Source: JBFWWW01 sp050245975
Lineage (GTDB): Bacteria; Pseudomonadota; Alphaproteobacteria; Rhizobiales; Hyphomicrobiaceae
DNA length: 28,336 nucleotides
Assembly: GCA_050245975.1 (NCBI GenBank)
Contig: JBFWWW010000031.1
Span: 1-28,336 of the forward strand
Direction: 5' to 3'
Shown here: in pieces, positions 9,590-16,964 of the stretch
How the letters are laid out: every line of letters begins with the position of its first letter
Position numbering within the stretch: position 1 is the first letter of the stretch
Notes under the pieces: generated by a model
What the model saw: only the letters and a program-made list of their open reading frames with translations
Databases searched by the model: none
Told to the model about the DNA's origin: nothing
Made by a program: the position numbers and the translations under genes

Positions 9590-9875
9590 CCTTGTCATCC
9601 CGGCCGAGCGCCCCCACTGTCATCCCTGCCGGAGCACGCGCTCCGTGCCATCTCCGCCGGCGCGAAGCGGAGAGCGGGGACCACAGGCAAGCGCCTTGCT
9701 CGGGACGCTGGGTCCCGGATGGCCGCTGCGCGGCCTCCGGGATGACAGAAGACGGCAGCGTCGGGGATGACAGGGAGAGAGCGAAATTCCCCCCGCGTCA
9801 TCCCGGCCGAACGCCCTCCACTGTCATCCCGGCCGAGCGCAGCGAGAGCCGGGACCCAGCGATCCGCGAGCCGGC
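9590..9875. repeat. cluster of REP-like interspersed repeats (GTCATCCC / GGGATGAC)
   Basis: The lepA-crotonase gap carries six copies of an octamer. Four are plus copies of GTCATCCC (9594-9601, 9619-9626, 9797-9804, 9823-9830) and two are inverted copies GGGATGAC (9739-9746, 9764-9771). Longer shared flanks read TCATCCCGGCCGA plus GCGC, and between the octamers lie GC-rich palindromic blocks such as GGCCGCTGCGCGGCC (9721-9735). Such arrays are common between genes in many alphaproteobacteria and are thought to spread as small non-autonomous elements, but which enzyme moves them is not seen here. No protein is supported in the gap. They may also help to end transcription from lepA and from the convergent crotonase gene. 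Confidence 0.8.
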
Positions 9876-9907
9876 CTGGACCTGAAACGCTCTAGGCGCG
9901 GGCCATC

Positions 9908-10711
9908 TCAGCTCCCGGTGTAGCGCGGCTTGCGCTTCTCGTTGAAGGCGAGGATTCCCTCCTTGCGATCCTGGGTCGGGATCGTCCGGTTGTAAGCCTC
10001 GATCTCGAAGGCATAACCGCTCGCCCGGTCGAGCTCGGTCGCCTTGTCGATGGATTTCTTCGCCTGCCGCACCGAGATCGGCGCATTGGCGGCGATCCTG
10101 CGCGCCGTCGCCATGACCTCGTCCATCAGGCTCGCATCGGCGCAGACCTTGTTGACCATCGACCAGGCCAGTGCGTCCTCGGCGCCGAAGGGCTGGCCCG
10201 TGAGGATGATCTCCTTCGCCCGCCGCGTGCCGACCGCGCGCGGCAGGTTCTGCGTGCCGGCCGCGCCGGGCATGATGCCGAGCGTCACCTCCGTCAGCGC
10301 GAAGCGCGCGCTGCGGGCGGCATAGATGAAGTCGCAGGCGAGCGCGAGCTCCATGCCCCCGGCATAGGCCGCGCCATTGACGGCGGCGATGATCGGGATC
10401 GGGCAGTCCATGACGGCGCGGACCATCTGCTCGACGATGGCATGCTGGCGCCGCCACACGGCATCCGTCATGCCCTTGCGCTCCTTCAGATCGGCGCCCG
10501 TGCAGAAACCGCGCGTGCCCTCGCCGGTCAGAACCAGGCAGGCGGCGGCATTGTCCTCCACATAGAACGCGCTGAAACACGCGCGCAAATCTTCCATCAT
10601 CTGCGTGTTGAGCGCGTTGAGCGAGGCCGGCCGGTTCATGGTGATGACGCAGATGCGCGTCTCCGCGTCCATCGCCACCTTCAGCGTGTCATAGCTCGTC
10701 GGAATACCCAT
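9908..10711 (-). CDS. enoyl-CoA hydratase/isomerase (crotonase), AUH-like
   Basis: A 267-residue crotonase that would add water across the double bond of an enoyl-CoA in the cytoplasm. Both catalytic glutamates of true hydratases are present, in GGMELALACD (Glu121) and ALTEVTLGIMPG (Glu141). The oxyanion-hole segments are FCTGADLKE (about 69-77) and AAYAGG. The GADLKERKGM stretch and the C-terminal TIPTQDRKEGILAFNEKRKP resemble methylglutaconyl-CoA hydratase (AUH, leucine pathway), so that activity is a good candidate; a general beta-oxidation hydratase is the alternative. The ATG at 10711 is chosen because a GGAG lies 11 bases upstream and upstream codons are not conserved-looking. The gene is divergent from the acyl-CoA synthetase at 10862 and probably shares its control. 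Confidence 0.9.
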   Translation of the reverse strand: MGIPTSYDTLKVAMDAETRICVITMNRPASLNALNTQMMEDLRACFSAFYVEDNAAACLVLTGEGTRGFCTGADLKERKGMTDAVWRRQHAIVEQMVRAVMDCPIPIIAAVNGAAYAGGMELALACDFIYAARSARFALTEVTLGIMPGAAGTQNLPRAVGTRRAKEIILTGQPFGAEDALAWSMVNKVCADASLMDEVMATARRIAANAPISVRQAKKSIDKATELDRASGYAFEIEAYNRTIPTQDRKEGILAFNEKRKPRYTGS

Positions 10712-10804
10712 AGAGCGCCATCTCCATCTCGTTTCGAGCCAACTTAGACCCCGGCCTTCCCCGACTCCAGGTTTGCGAGCGCCTTGCAGCGCCGGAACGC
10801 CGAT

Positions 10805-10822
10805 GGCAAGCTTGCCGGCAAG
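10805..10822. promoter_or_regulatory. three alternating hexamers, candidate operator
   Basis: The sequence GGCAAG-CTTGCC-GGCAAG (10805-10822) consists of three perfect alternating half-sites, so two overlapping 12-bp palindromes are formed. It lies in the 150-bp divergent spacer between the crotonase and acyl-CoA synthetase genes, 40 bases before the synthetase ATG. Such an array could bind two dimers or one dimer in alternative registers. The protein that binds is not identified; TetR-type regulators often sit on such sites in acyl-CoA clusters, but none is encoded next to it. Confidence 0.4.
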
Positions 10823-10861
10823 GCTCGATACGGAGCCGATGGGAACGTCCGACCGCCCGCC

Positions 10862-12379
10862 ATGAACATCGCCGATACCCTGCACTCGGTTGCCCGCTAT
10901 CTCCCCGACCGCCCCGCCTTGTCCTGGGACGGCGGCAGCCTGACATACCGGCAGCTGGAGCAGCAGGTCGCAGCCATCGCCGGCGGACTGGTTGCCCGTC
11001 ACGGGCTGCAGCCGGGCGACCGCGTCGCGATCGCGCTCGAGAATGCGCCGGAGTTCTATCCGGCCCTGTACGGCATCTGGCGGGCCGGGCTGACGGCCGT
11101 CCCCATCAACAACAAGCTGCACGCCAAGGAGATGGCGTGGATCATCGACAATTCGGGCGCGCGGCTGTGCATCGCCGGCGCAAAGATCGCCGAAGGCCTG
11201 TCGGCCCAGCCGTCCATGCCGACGATCGTCGTCGCGGGCAGCAAGGACTATCAGGCCCTGCTGGCGGGAACGCCCATAGCCGTGGCACCCGAAAGCGAAC
11301 CTGCCTGCGCCTGGCTCTTCTACACGAGCGGCACCACCGGCCGGCCGAAAGGGGCGATGCTGACGCACGCCAACCTGCTGTTCGCGCTGCACGCCTACTA
11401 CGCCGACATCGACTACATCGATGACCGCGACACCATCCTGCATGCGGCCCCGCTGTCGCACGGGTCCGGCCTCTACGGCCTCGCCCACATCGCCCGCGGG
11501 TCGCACAATGTCCTGTTGCCGGGATCGTTCGAGCCCGATCGCGTGTTCGATGCCCTGCGGCGCTACGAGAACGTGTCGATGTTCGCCGCCCCGACGATGG
11601 TCGCGCGGCTCATCAACCATCCCGCGGCGGCGGACGTCGATACGCGCAACCTGAAGACGCTGATCTACGGCGGCGCGGCCATGTATGCCGCCGATCTCGC
11701 GCGCGCGCTGAAACTGCTCGGGCCGAAACTCTACAATCTCTACGGCCAGGGCGAGAGCCCGATGACCATCACCGGCCTTTCCAAGCGGCTGCACGCCGAC
11801 GCGGGCCATCCCCGCTACGCCGAGCGCATCGGCAGCACCGGCGTGGCGCGCACGGGCGTCGAGGTGAAGGTGGTCGGCGAGGACGGCCACGAGCTGCCTC
11901 CCGGCGAAATCGGCGAGATCGTCACGCGCAGCGCCTGCGTCATGGCGGGCTACTGGGAGAACGCCGCGGCGACGGAGAAGGCTCTGCGTGACGGCTGGTT
12001 GTGGACCGGCGACCTCGGCGCACAGGACGCCGACGGCTTCGTCACCATCAAGGACCGGTCGAAGGACCTCATCATCTCGGGCGGGTCGAACATCTACCCG
12101 CGCGAGATCGAGGAAGTCTTGCTGACCCATCCGGACATCGCGGAAGCCGCCGTCATCGGGCGACCGCATGCCGATTGGGGCGAGGAGGTCGTGGCCTTCG
12201 TCGTCACCCGCGCCGGCGCGGACGTGACCGTCGAGGCTCTCGACCGCCTGTGCCTCGACAATATCGCCCGCTTCAAGCGCCCGAAGTCCTATCGCTTCGT
12301 CCCTGCACTGCCGAAAAACAACTACGGCAAGGTGCTGAAGACCGAGCTTAGGGATCAGGACGCCGCATCATCGCAATAG
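10862..12379 (+). CDS. AMP-forming acyl-CoA synthetase (ANL superfamily)
   Basis: A 505-residue adenylate-forming ligase that would activate a carboxylic acid with ATP and CoA to an acyl-CoA. The P-loop YTSGTTGRPKG is at 154-164, the adenine-binding region includes LYNLYGQGE, the hinge region GWLWTGDLG and DRSKDLIISGGSNIYPREIE are typical, and the C-terminal catalytic lysine lies in NNYGKVLK (Lys490). A YGQGE motif replaces the usual YGxTE, which is common in medium-chain, aromatic or unusual acid ligases but does not fix the substrate. The ATG at 10862 opens a normal N-terminus (MNIADTLHSVARYLPDRPAL). The SDR gene starts 20 bp after the stop, so the two form an operon; the crotonase is divergent. 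It is probably the entry step of the catabolic cluster. Confidence 0.93.
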   Translation: MNIADTLHSVARYLPDRPALSWDGGSLTYRQLEQQVAAIAGGLVARHGLQPGDRVAIALENAPEFYPALYGIWRAGLTAVPINNKLHAKEMAWIIDNSGARLCIAGAKIAEGLSAQPSMPTIVVAGSKDYQALLAGTPIAVAPESEPACAWLFYTSGTTGRPKGAMLTHANLLFALHAYYADIDYIDDRDTILHAAPLSHGSGLYGLAHIARGSHNVLLPGSFEPDRVFDALRRYENVSMFAAPTMVARLINHPAAADVDTRNLKTLIYGGAAMYAADLARALKLLGPKLYNLYGQGESPMTITGLSKRLHADAGHPRYAERIGSTGVARTGVEVKVVGEDGHELPPGEIGEIVTRSACVMAGYWENAAATEKALRDGWLWTGDLGAQDADGFVTIKDRSKDLIISGGSNIYPREIEEVLLTHPDIAEAAVIGRPHADWGEEVVAFVVTRAGADVTVEALDRLCLDNIARFKRPKSYRFVPALPKNNYGKVLKTELRDQDAASSQ

Positions 12380-12399
12380 ACCCAAGCAAGGAAACCGAG

Positions 12400-13149
12400 A
12401 TGGCCAACAGGATCGACCTTTCCAACCGCATCGCCGCCGTCACGGGCGGCGCACAGGGCATCGGCCGCGCCATCACGGAACGGTTCGTCGCATCGGGCGC
12501 GAAGGTGGCCATCTGGGACAGGGACATCGAGCTGGCATCGAAAACGGCGAAGGCCCTGGGCGACGGCGTGCGCGCCTACGCCGCCGACGTCACCGACCTG
12601 GCGTCCGTGGAAGCGGCACGCGACGCGACCGTCAAGGACTTCGGCCGCATCGACATTCTCGTCAACAACGCGGGCGTCGCCGGCGCGAACGCGAAGACAT
12701 GGGACACCACGGTCGAGGAGTGGCGCCGCGTCATGCGCATCAACCTCGACGGCCCGTTCATCTGCTGCAAGGTGGTCGCGCCGCTGATGATGAAGCAGAA
12801 CTACGGGCGCATCGTGAACATCGCCTCGATCGCCGGCAAGGAAGGCAATCCCAACGCGGCGCATTATTCGGCCTCGAAAGCGGGCGTGATCGCGCTCACC
12901 AAGTCGCTCGGCAAGGAGCTGGCGGGCTTCGACATCTCCGTCAACGCCATCACGCCGGCCGCAGCCAAGACGGCGATCTTCGACCAGATCACGCAGGAGC
13001 ACATCGACTTCATGCTGTCGAAGATCCCGCGCGCGCGTTTCGTCACCGTCGAGGAGGTGGCCGCGCTCGCCGCGTTCGCGGCCTCGCAGGATTGCTCGTT
13101 CACCACCGGCTCCGTGCTCGACATCTCCGGCGGGCGCGCGACCTACTGA
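12400..13149 (+). CDS. short-chain dehydrogenase/reductase (classical SDR)
   Basis: A 249-residue NAD(P)-dependent oxidoreductase of the classical SDR type. The cofactor motif TGGAQGIG is at 15-22, with Asp40 at the end of beta-2 (VAIWD) suggesting NAD(H) rather than NADP(H). NNAG is at 89-92, and the catalytic tetrad is Asn115, Ser143, Tyr156 and Lys160 (YSASK at 156-160). It would oxidise a hydroxy group, for example a 3-hydroxyacyl-CoA, or reduce a ketone. The ATG at 12400 has AAGGAAACC just upstream. It lies 20 bp behind the acyl-CoA synthetase in the same operon. The context, with a crotonase and CoA-transferase-like proteins, points to the oxidation step after hydration. Substrate not determined. 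Confidence 0.93.
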   Translation: MANRIDLSNRIAAVTGGAQGIGRAITERFVASGAKVAIWDRDIELASKTAKALGDGVRAYAADVTDLASVEAARDATVKDFGRIDILVNNAGVAGANAKTWDTTVEEWRRVMRINLDGPFICCKVVAPLMMKQNYGRIVNIASIAGKEGNPNAAHYSASKAGVIALTKSLGKELAGFDISVNAITPAAAKTAIFDQITQEHIDFMLSKIPRARFVTVEEVAALAAFAASQDCSFTTGSVLDISGGRATY

Positions 13150-13416
13150 CGCGTCTCACGACGTTGCACACAGGTTTCCACAGCGACTTGCGGCGAGGCG
13201 TGTCCTGTCTGCAACGATATGATGCGGCAGCCGGCTACGGCATCGCATGCTCGCCATGCCAGAACTCATTGACACTCCTCGCCGACCGCGCCGGCGCATC
13301 GACACGAAAACGGCACAACCCGAAACGGCGCGGAACCCGCGGCGGCGAGAAAACGTTCCGAGGCTGCACTGCCGCCTTGCGCACCGGCGCCCGGAATTGC
13401 ACTTTCCCCGCGCACG
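13150..13416. other. left part of the gap before the CoA-transferase genes, no gene supported
   Basis: Directly after the SDR gene stands a long hairpin: CGTTGCA-c-ACAGG (13162-13174) pairs with CCTGT-c-TGCAACG (13204-13216), 12 base pairs with one mismatch and a 29-base loop, but no T-run. It may protect the 3' end of the SDR mRNA. Further right, TTGACA (13269-13274) is a perfect -35 but has no acceptable -10 at 16-18 bases. Reading frames on both strands have the composition of shadows. The structured leader that follows is listed separately. Confidence 0.5.
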
Positions 13417-13577
13417 GCAGCATCCGCGGTGCGGGGTTCGCCAAGGGTGCTGCTTCGTCCGTTTCTCCGGCTGCGGCTGGAACTCAGGACCGGTAACGCG
13501 GAAGAGGGCTCTTAGATTCTGCGTTGCCTTTTGCGGGGGCGAAACTGCCGGTCCGAGAGGATCGGCAGTTTCTTTTT
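13417..13577 (+). ncRNA. candidate structured leader (attenuator or riboswitch-like)
   Basis: Upstream of the CoA-transferase-like genes the RNA can form: a 9-bp stem GCAGCATCC / GGGTGCTGC (13417-13425 / 13445-13453); a 9-bp stem AACGCGGAA / TTCTGCGTT (13495-13503 / 13517-13525, with one G-U pair); and a strong intrinsic terminator (13541-13577). The terminator's 5' arm CCGGTCCGAG (13548-13557) can instead pair with CTCaGGACCGG (13483-13493), 10 base pairs with one bulged A, enclosing the second stem. That is an antiterminator/terminator choice 50 bases before the start codon. No known riboswitch core was recognised. The pairings are read directly; the switching is inference, and an independent small RNA ending at this terminator is the main alternative. 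Confidence 0.4.
13541..13577 (+). terminator. strong intrinsic terminator upstream of the CoA-transferase genes
   Basis: A 14-bp stem (13541-13554 with 13559-13572, one G-U pair) is capped by a GAGA tetraloop of the GNRA type and followed by TTTTT (13573-13577). It is the clearest Rho-independent terminator in the window. It lies about 390 bases after the SDR stop and only 50 before the next gene, so it probably ends a leader or small RNA rather than serving the SDR operon alone. Confidence 0.85.
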
Positions 13578-13626
13578 GGGTCTGGCGGCGCTCCTGGAAT
13601 AGACTGCCGCCAAAAGGGTGATCCAG

Positions 13627-14472
13627 ATGTCCCAAACCGCGTCCCAAACGCCCCAAACCGTCTCCGTGGCGGCATTGGCGGACCGCATCGGCGACGGAAC
13701 CCGCCTCGCGCTGGCGCCCGACTATTCGGGCTGCGCCATGCAGGTCGTGCGCGAGCTGATGCGCCGCCCGGTGCGCGATCTTCATATCGTCGCCGTGCCG
13801 CAGGGCGGATTCCAGGTCGATATGCTCGTGGGCGCCGGCTGCGTCGCGCGCATCGAAGCCGCCGCCGTGACCCTCGGCGAGCACGGCATCGCGCCGCGCT
13901 TCAGCGCCGCGCTCAAGGCCGGCACCATCGAGATGTGGGACGCCACCTGTCCCGCCATTCACGCGGGACTGCAGGCGGCGGAAAAAGGCATCCCCTTCAT
14001 GCCGCTGCGCGGCATTCTCGGCTCCGATCTGACGCGTGTCAGACCCGACTGGAAGGTCATCGAAAACCCGCTGCGCGAAAGCGGCACGCGCGACCCGATC
14101 GTCATTCTTCCGGCTATCCGGCCGGATATCGCACTCTTCCACGCCGCAAAGGCGGATCGGAACGGCAACGTGTGGATCGGCGTACGCCGCGAGCTCATGC
14201 TGATGGCTCACGCCTCCGCAGCGACGCTCGTCACCGTTGAGACGGTCGAAGACACCGATTTCCTGGCCGACCAGACGCTGGCTGCGGGCACCATTCCCGC
14301 GCTTTACATCACGGCTCTCGCGGTCGCGCCGTCCGGCGCCGCCCCGATCGGGCTTGCCGGCCAATATCCAGCGGATGCGCAAGCCCTGCGCGCCTACGCC
14401 AAGGCCGCCGTCACGGATGATGGTTTCGCCGGCTGGGCCCGCGCGCACCTCAGCGATCTCGTCCCGGCCTGA
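13627..14472 (+). CDS. class I CoA-transferase-like protein, subunit A
   Basis: A 281-residue member of the CoA-transferase family I alpha group (glutaconate CoA-transferase / IpdA-like). Recognisable parts are the early VAALADRIGDGTRLALAPDYSG, the GLQAAEKGIPFMPLRGILGSDL segment and the later DPIVILPAIRPDIALFHAAKADRNGNVWIG, where the HAxxADxxGN pattern is a family hallmark. The ATG at 13627 is chosen because AAGGG stands 9 bases upstream; a GTG at 13618 is in frame but too close to it. Its stop overlaps the start of subunit B by one base (TGATG), so the pair is translationally coupled and should form an A-B complex. It would move CoA between acids or hydrolyse a cyclic CoA ester. Family firm, activity open. 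Its expression may be set by the leader just upstream. Confidence 0.85.
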   Translation: MSQTASQTPQTVSVAALADRIGDGTRLALAPDYSGCAMQVVRELMRRPVRDLHIVAVPQGGFQVDMLVGAGCVARIEAAAVTLGEHGIAPRFSAALKAGTIEMWDATCPAIHAGLQAAEKGIPFMPLRGILGSDLTRVRPDWKVIENPLRESGTRDPIVILPAIRPDIALFHAAKADRNGNVWIGVRRELMLMAHASAATLVTVETVEDTDFLADQTLAAGTIPALYITALAVAPSGAAPIGLAGQYPADAQALRAYAKAAVTDDGFAGWARAHLSDLVPA

Positions 14473-15230
14473 TGCCGACGACACTCAAGATGCGTCCCGA
14501 GCCGACGCCGGCCGAGATGATGATCGGCGCCATCGCCCCGATGCTTGCGGGTCTGTCGCACGTTGCGGTGGGCGCCAGCTCGCCGATTCCCGGCAGCGCC
14601 GCTTTGCTCGCCCGCGCTCTCTCCGAAGGGCGACTGCGCGTCTCGCTGCTGGGCAGCACCAGGCACAACCCCTTCACCGACGGCGGGCGCGAGCTTTTCG
14701 ACTGCGCAGGTCAGGGACGCATCGATGCCTTCTTCCTGTCCGGCGGGCAGATCGACGGCGAGGCCAACGTGAACCTTGTCGGCATCGGCGACCCCTCCGG
14801 ATACCCCAAGGCCGACGTGCGCTTTCCCGGCTCGTTCGGCTCGTCCTATCTCTATTTCGTCGTCCCGCGCGTCATCCTGTTTCGAGAGGAGCATACGCCT
14901 CGCGTTCTGGTCGAGAAGGTCGACTTCGTCAGCGCGCCGGGGACGAGCCCGCCCGACGTCTACCGGCCCGGCGGGCCGTACGCGCTCGTGACATCCCTCT
15001 GTGTGTTCGCGTTCGATCGCCACCGCGCGCGTTTCGTCCTCAAGAGCCTGCATCCGGGCATCACGCAGGCACAGGTGCGCGCAGCGACGGGCTTCGATTA
15101 CGACACGCCCGAGCATGTCGATACGACGCCGGCCCCCGCGCCTGCGGTTCTCGATCTCCTGCGCGGACGCGTCGCCTCCGACGTGGCGGAGACCTATCCC
15201 GCCTTCGCGCGACGGGTCTGGGGCATCTAG
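14472..15230 (+). CDS. class I CoA-transferase-like protein, subunit B, usual catalytic Glu not seen
   Basis: A 252-residue beta-type partner of the preceding gene, with the family's SGGQIDGEANVNLVGIGD (about 91-108), FPGSFGSSYLYFVVPRVI and RFVLKSLHPGITQAQVRAATGFDY segments. In active glutaconate-type transferases the strand near residue 60 ends in a (Y)E(S/N)G-like motif whose Glu carries CoA as a thioester. Here that place reads SLLGSTRHNP (58-67) with no glutamate. IpdAB of Mycobacterium, a ring-cleaving hydrolase of steroid breakdown with this fold, is a known case without transferase chemistry, so a hydrolase role is plausible. The start is fixed by the TGATG overlap. It is the last gene of the operon; a 145-bp gap follows. 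Confidence 0.8.
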   Translation: MPTTLKMRPEPTPAEMMIGAIAPMLAGLSHVAVGASSPIPGSAALLARALSEGRLRVSLLGSTRHNPFTDGGRELFDCAGQGRIDAFFLSGGQIDGEANVNLVGIGDPSGYPKADVRFPGSFGSSYLYFVVPRVILFREEHTPRVLVEKVDFVSAPGTSPPDVYRPGGPYALVTSLCVFAFDRHRARFVLKSLHPGITQAQVRAATGFDYDTPEHVDTTPAPAPAVLDLLRGRVASDVAETYPAFARRVWGI

Positions 15231-15375
15231 GCCCTGTATCCGGAATCGGCAGACCGGAAACACGGTTAACGCAACGATCCAGCGTCCTCTGCTAACCTGC
15301 TATCCTAGAGGCGTAAATTGACGATCAGGCCTCGAAGCGGATAGCTTGCACCATTGCCGACGGCAGATGGTGTGT

Positions 15376-16950
15376 ATGCAGAATTTCTACCAGGTCCTGG
15401 GGGTGCCGTCGGATGCGGATCACAATCGCATCAAGACGGCCTATCGCGCTCTCGCGATGAGCTGCCATCCGGACCGCAACACCTCGGACCGTGCTGCAGC
15501 GGACCGCTTCAAAATCATCACCGAGGCCTACGAGGCCCTGCGCGATCCTCAGTCGCGCGCTGCCTATGACTTCGGTCTCATCCACGCGCAATCGGCGCTG
15601 CGCGCGCGCGCCCGCAGGTTGAGGTCTGCGGCGGCGGGCGGCTTCATCCTGGCAATCGCTGTTGCTTTGTTCGGCGGCCGCATATGGCTGACGCAGCCGG
15701 ACCAGCAGCCGCCTCCGTCCACATCGGTCGCCGAGACAACAAAGCCGCAGTCCCCGGCCGAGACCATTGCCGCCTCGCAGGTGGCCGCGCCTGCACCGGA
15801 TATCGACGCGTCCTTGCGGCAGAACCTCGCGGCGCTTCCCGCGCTGCCGCCCGCCAGCGAGCTCGCAGAACGCCCGGCGCGTGATCCGGCCGCCGGCGAC
15901 CTCGATGACGTCCTGCGGCGGAATTCTGCCGGCGTTCCCACGCCACCGGCCGCCAACGAGCTTGCAGAGCTCGCGGCGGGTGCTGCATCGGCGAAGTCCA
16001 TCATCGACCTCGAGAGCAGCTTGCGCGATGCCGTCGCTCGTGTGCCGCAACCCGAGGCCGTTCAAGACCTGCTGCCGCCACCGGCGCCCACGCCGAAAGC
16101 TGTTATCGTGCAGTACCGGCCTGCGTCCGCCCCGCCCGACCTCGCCGACCTGCTGGAGCCGCTGCCGCAGGTTTCGCCCCTTGATCCCGCCGCGCTGGCT
16201 TGGGCGGCGCTCCAGGACAGCCGCGACATCGCGGCATTGGGTACGTTCGTCGCCAATTTCGAGCATACCCCGCAAGCGCGGCTCGCCCGCGCGCGGATCG
16301 CGGTTCTGGCGACGGCACAAACCGCGCCCGAGGGCGCCGACCAACGCCCTCCCTCGACAACCGCCAGCGCCGGGCCAAGCCTGGCGCAAGGCTCCCAGCC
16401 CACCGCGGCACCCGCGGACGATCCCGTCGCGACGATCAAGCCCGGCAACTGGACGGTCCTGCGCAGCGGCCGCTATCAGTTCGTTCTCAAATACCCTGCC
16501 AATATCTTCCCGACGACGATCAGGTCCAACGCCACGGAGCGGCGGCTCGTATCGCGCGATGGCTTGGCCGAGCTGATGATCTACGCAGCACGGACCCCGC
16601 CCGGCCTGAACCTGCAAAGCATCCGTCAGTCCATTATCGATGAGCGCTACAGCGCGGCGACATTCGACTACGGCCCGGTCGGCAAAACCTGGTTTGTGCT
16701 GTCGGGCCTGAACGGCGAAGACACCTTCTACGAGCGCGTGACCGTTTCCTGCGACGAGCACCAGATGCACGGATGGCGGCTGACCTATCCCACAGGGCAG
16801 CGCAAACTCTACGAGCGCGTCGTCGAGGACATGCACCGCACATACCGGCACGCCAGCTCCGCCTGTACCGAGCACAAGCGCGCGCAGCAGGCGGCGGAGC
16901 TGCGCGATCCTGCGGGCGGCATCGTCAGCGCGCAGCAGCTCGGACGCTGA
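15376..16950 (+). CDS. membrane-anchored J-domain protein with repeats
   Basis: A 524-residue protein not seen as a standard DnaJ. Residues 1-68 are a J-domain (FYQVLGV, HPD at 31-33, then ITEAYEALRDPQSRAAYD), which would stimulate a DnaK-type ATPase. A single hydrophobic segment follows (about 86-103, AAGGFILAIAVALFGG), preceded by arginines, so the J-domain should face the cytoplasm and the rest the periplasm. Residues 142-240 hold three imperfect repeats of about 30-35 residues (DIDASLRQNLAALP, DLDDVLRRNSAGVP, DLESSLRDAVARVP). Around 272-312 is a helical WxxLxDSxDxxxLxxF-type motif, and a C-terminal domain (about 357-500) has two cysteines. There is no glycine-rich or zinc-finger region. 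The ATG at 15376 places the J-domain at the N-terminus; 15367 is an alternative. Confidence 0.85.
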   Translation: MQNFYQVLGVPSDADHNRIKTAYRALAMSCHPDRNTSDRAAADRFKIITEAYEALRDPQSRAAYDFGLIHAQSALRARARRLRSAAAGGFILAIAVALFGGRIWLTQPDQQPPPSTSVAETTKPQSPAETIAASQVAAPAPDIDASLRQNLAALPALPPASELAERPARDPAAGDLDDVLRRNSAGVPTPPAANELAELAAGAASAKSIIDLESSLRDAVARVPQPEAVQDLLPPPAPTPKAVIVQYRPASAPPDLADLLEPLPQVSPLDPAALAWAALQDSRDIAALGTFVANFEHTPQARLARARIAVLATAQTAPEGADQRPPSTTASAGPSLAQGSQPTAAPADDPVATIKPGNWTVLRSGRYQFVLKYPANIFPTTIRSNATERRLVSRDGLAELMIYAARTPPGLNLQSIRQSIIDERYSAATFDYGPVGKTWFVLSGLNGEDTFYERVTVSCDEHQMHGWRLTYPTGQRKLYERVVEDMHRTYRHASSACTEHKRAQQAAELRDPAGGIVSAQQLGR

Positions 16951-16964
16951 TCCGCGGTGTCCGT

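Noticed and set aside
10712..12169. N-terminal extension of the crotonase frame far upstream on the minus strand
   Set aside because: The frame stays open only because it lies opposite the acyl-CoA synthetase; crotonase similarity begins at the ATG at 10711.
13269..13297. Perfect -35 box TTGACA as a promoter for the leader RNA
   Set aside because: No acceptable -10 follows at 16-18 bases; the stretch there is GC only.
13235..13621. Short frames of 69 codons (minus) and 124 codons (plus) in the gap before the CoA-transferase genes
   Set aside because: No ribosome site, signal or motif; the plus frame runs through the terminator and its T-run, so a coding role is unlikely.
15325..16875. A 516-codon minus-strand frame opposite the J-domain protein
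   Set aside because: It shows no recognisable domain and has shadow-like composition, whereas the plus strand has a clear J-domain with HPD and a membrane helix.
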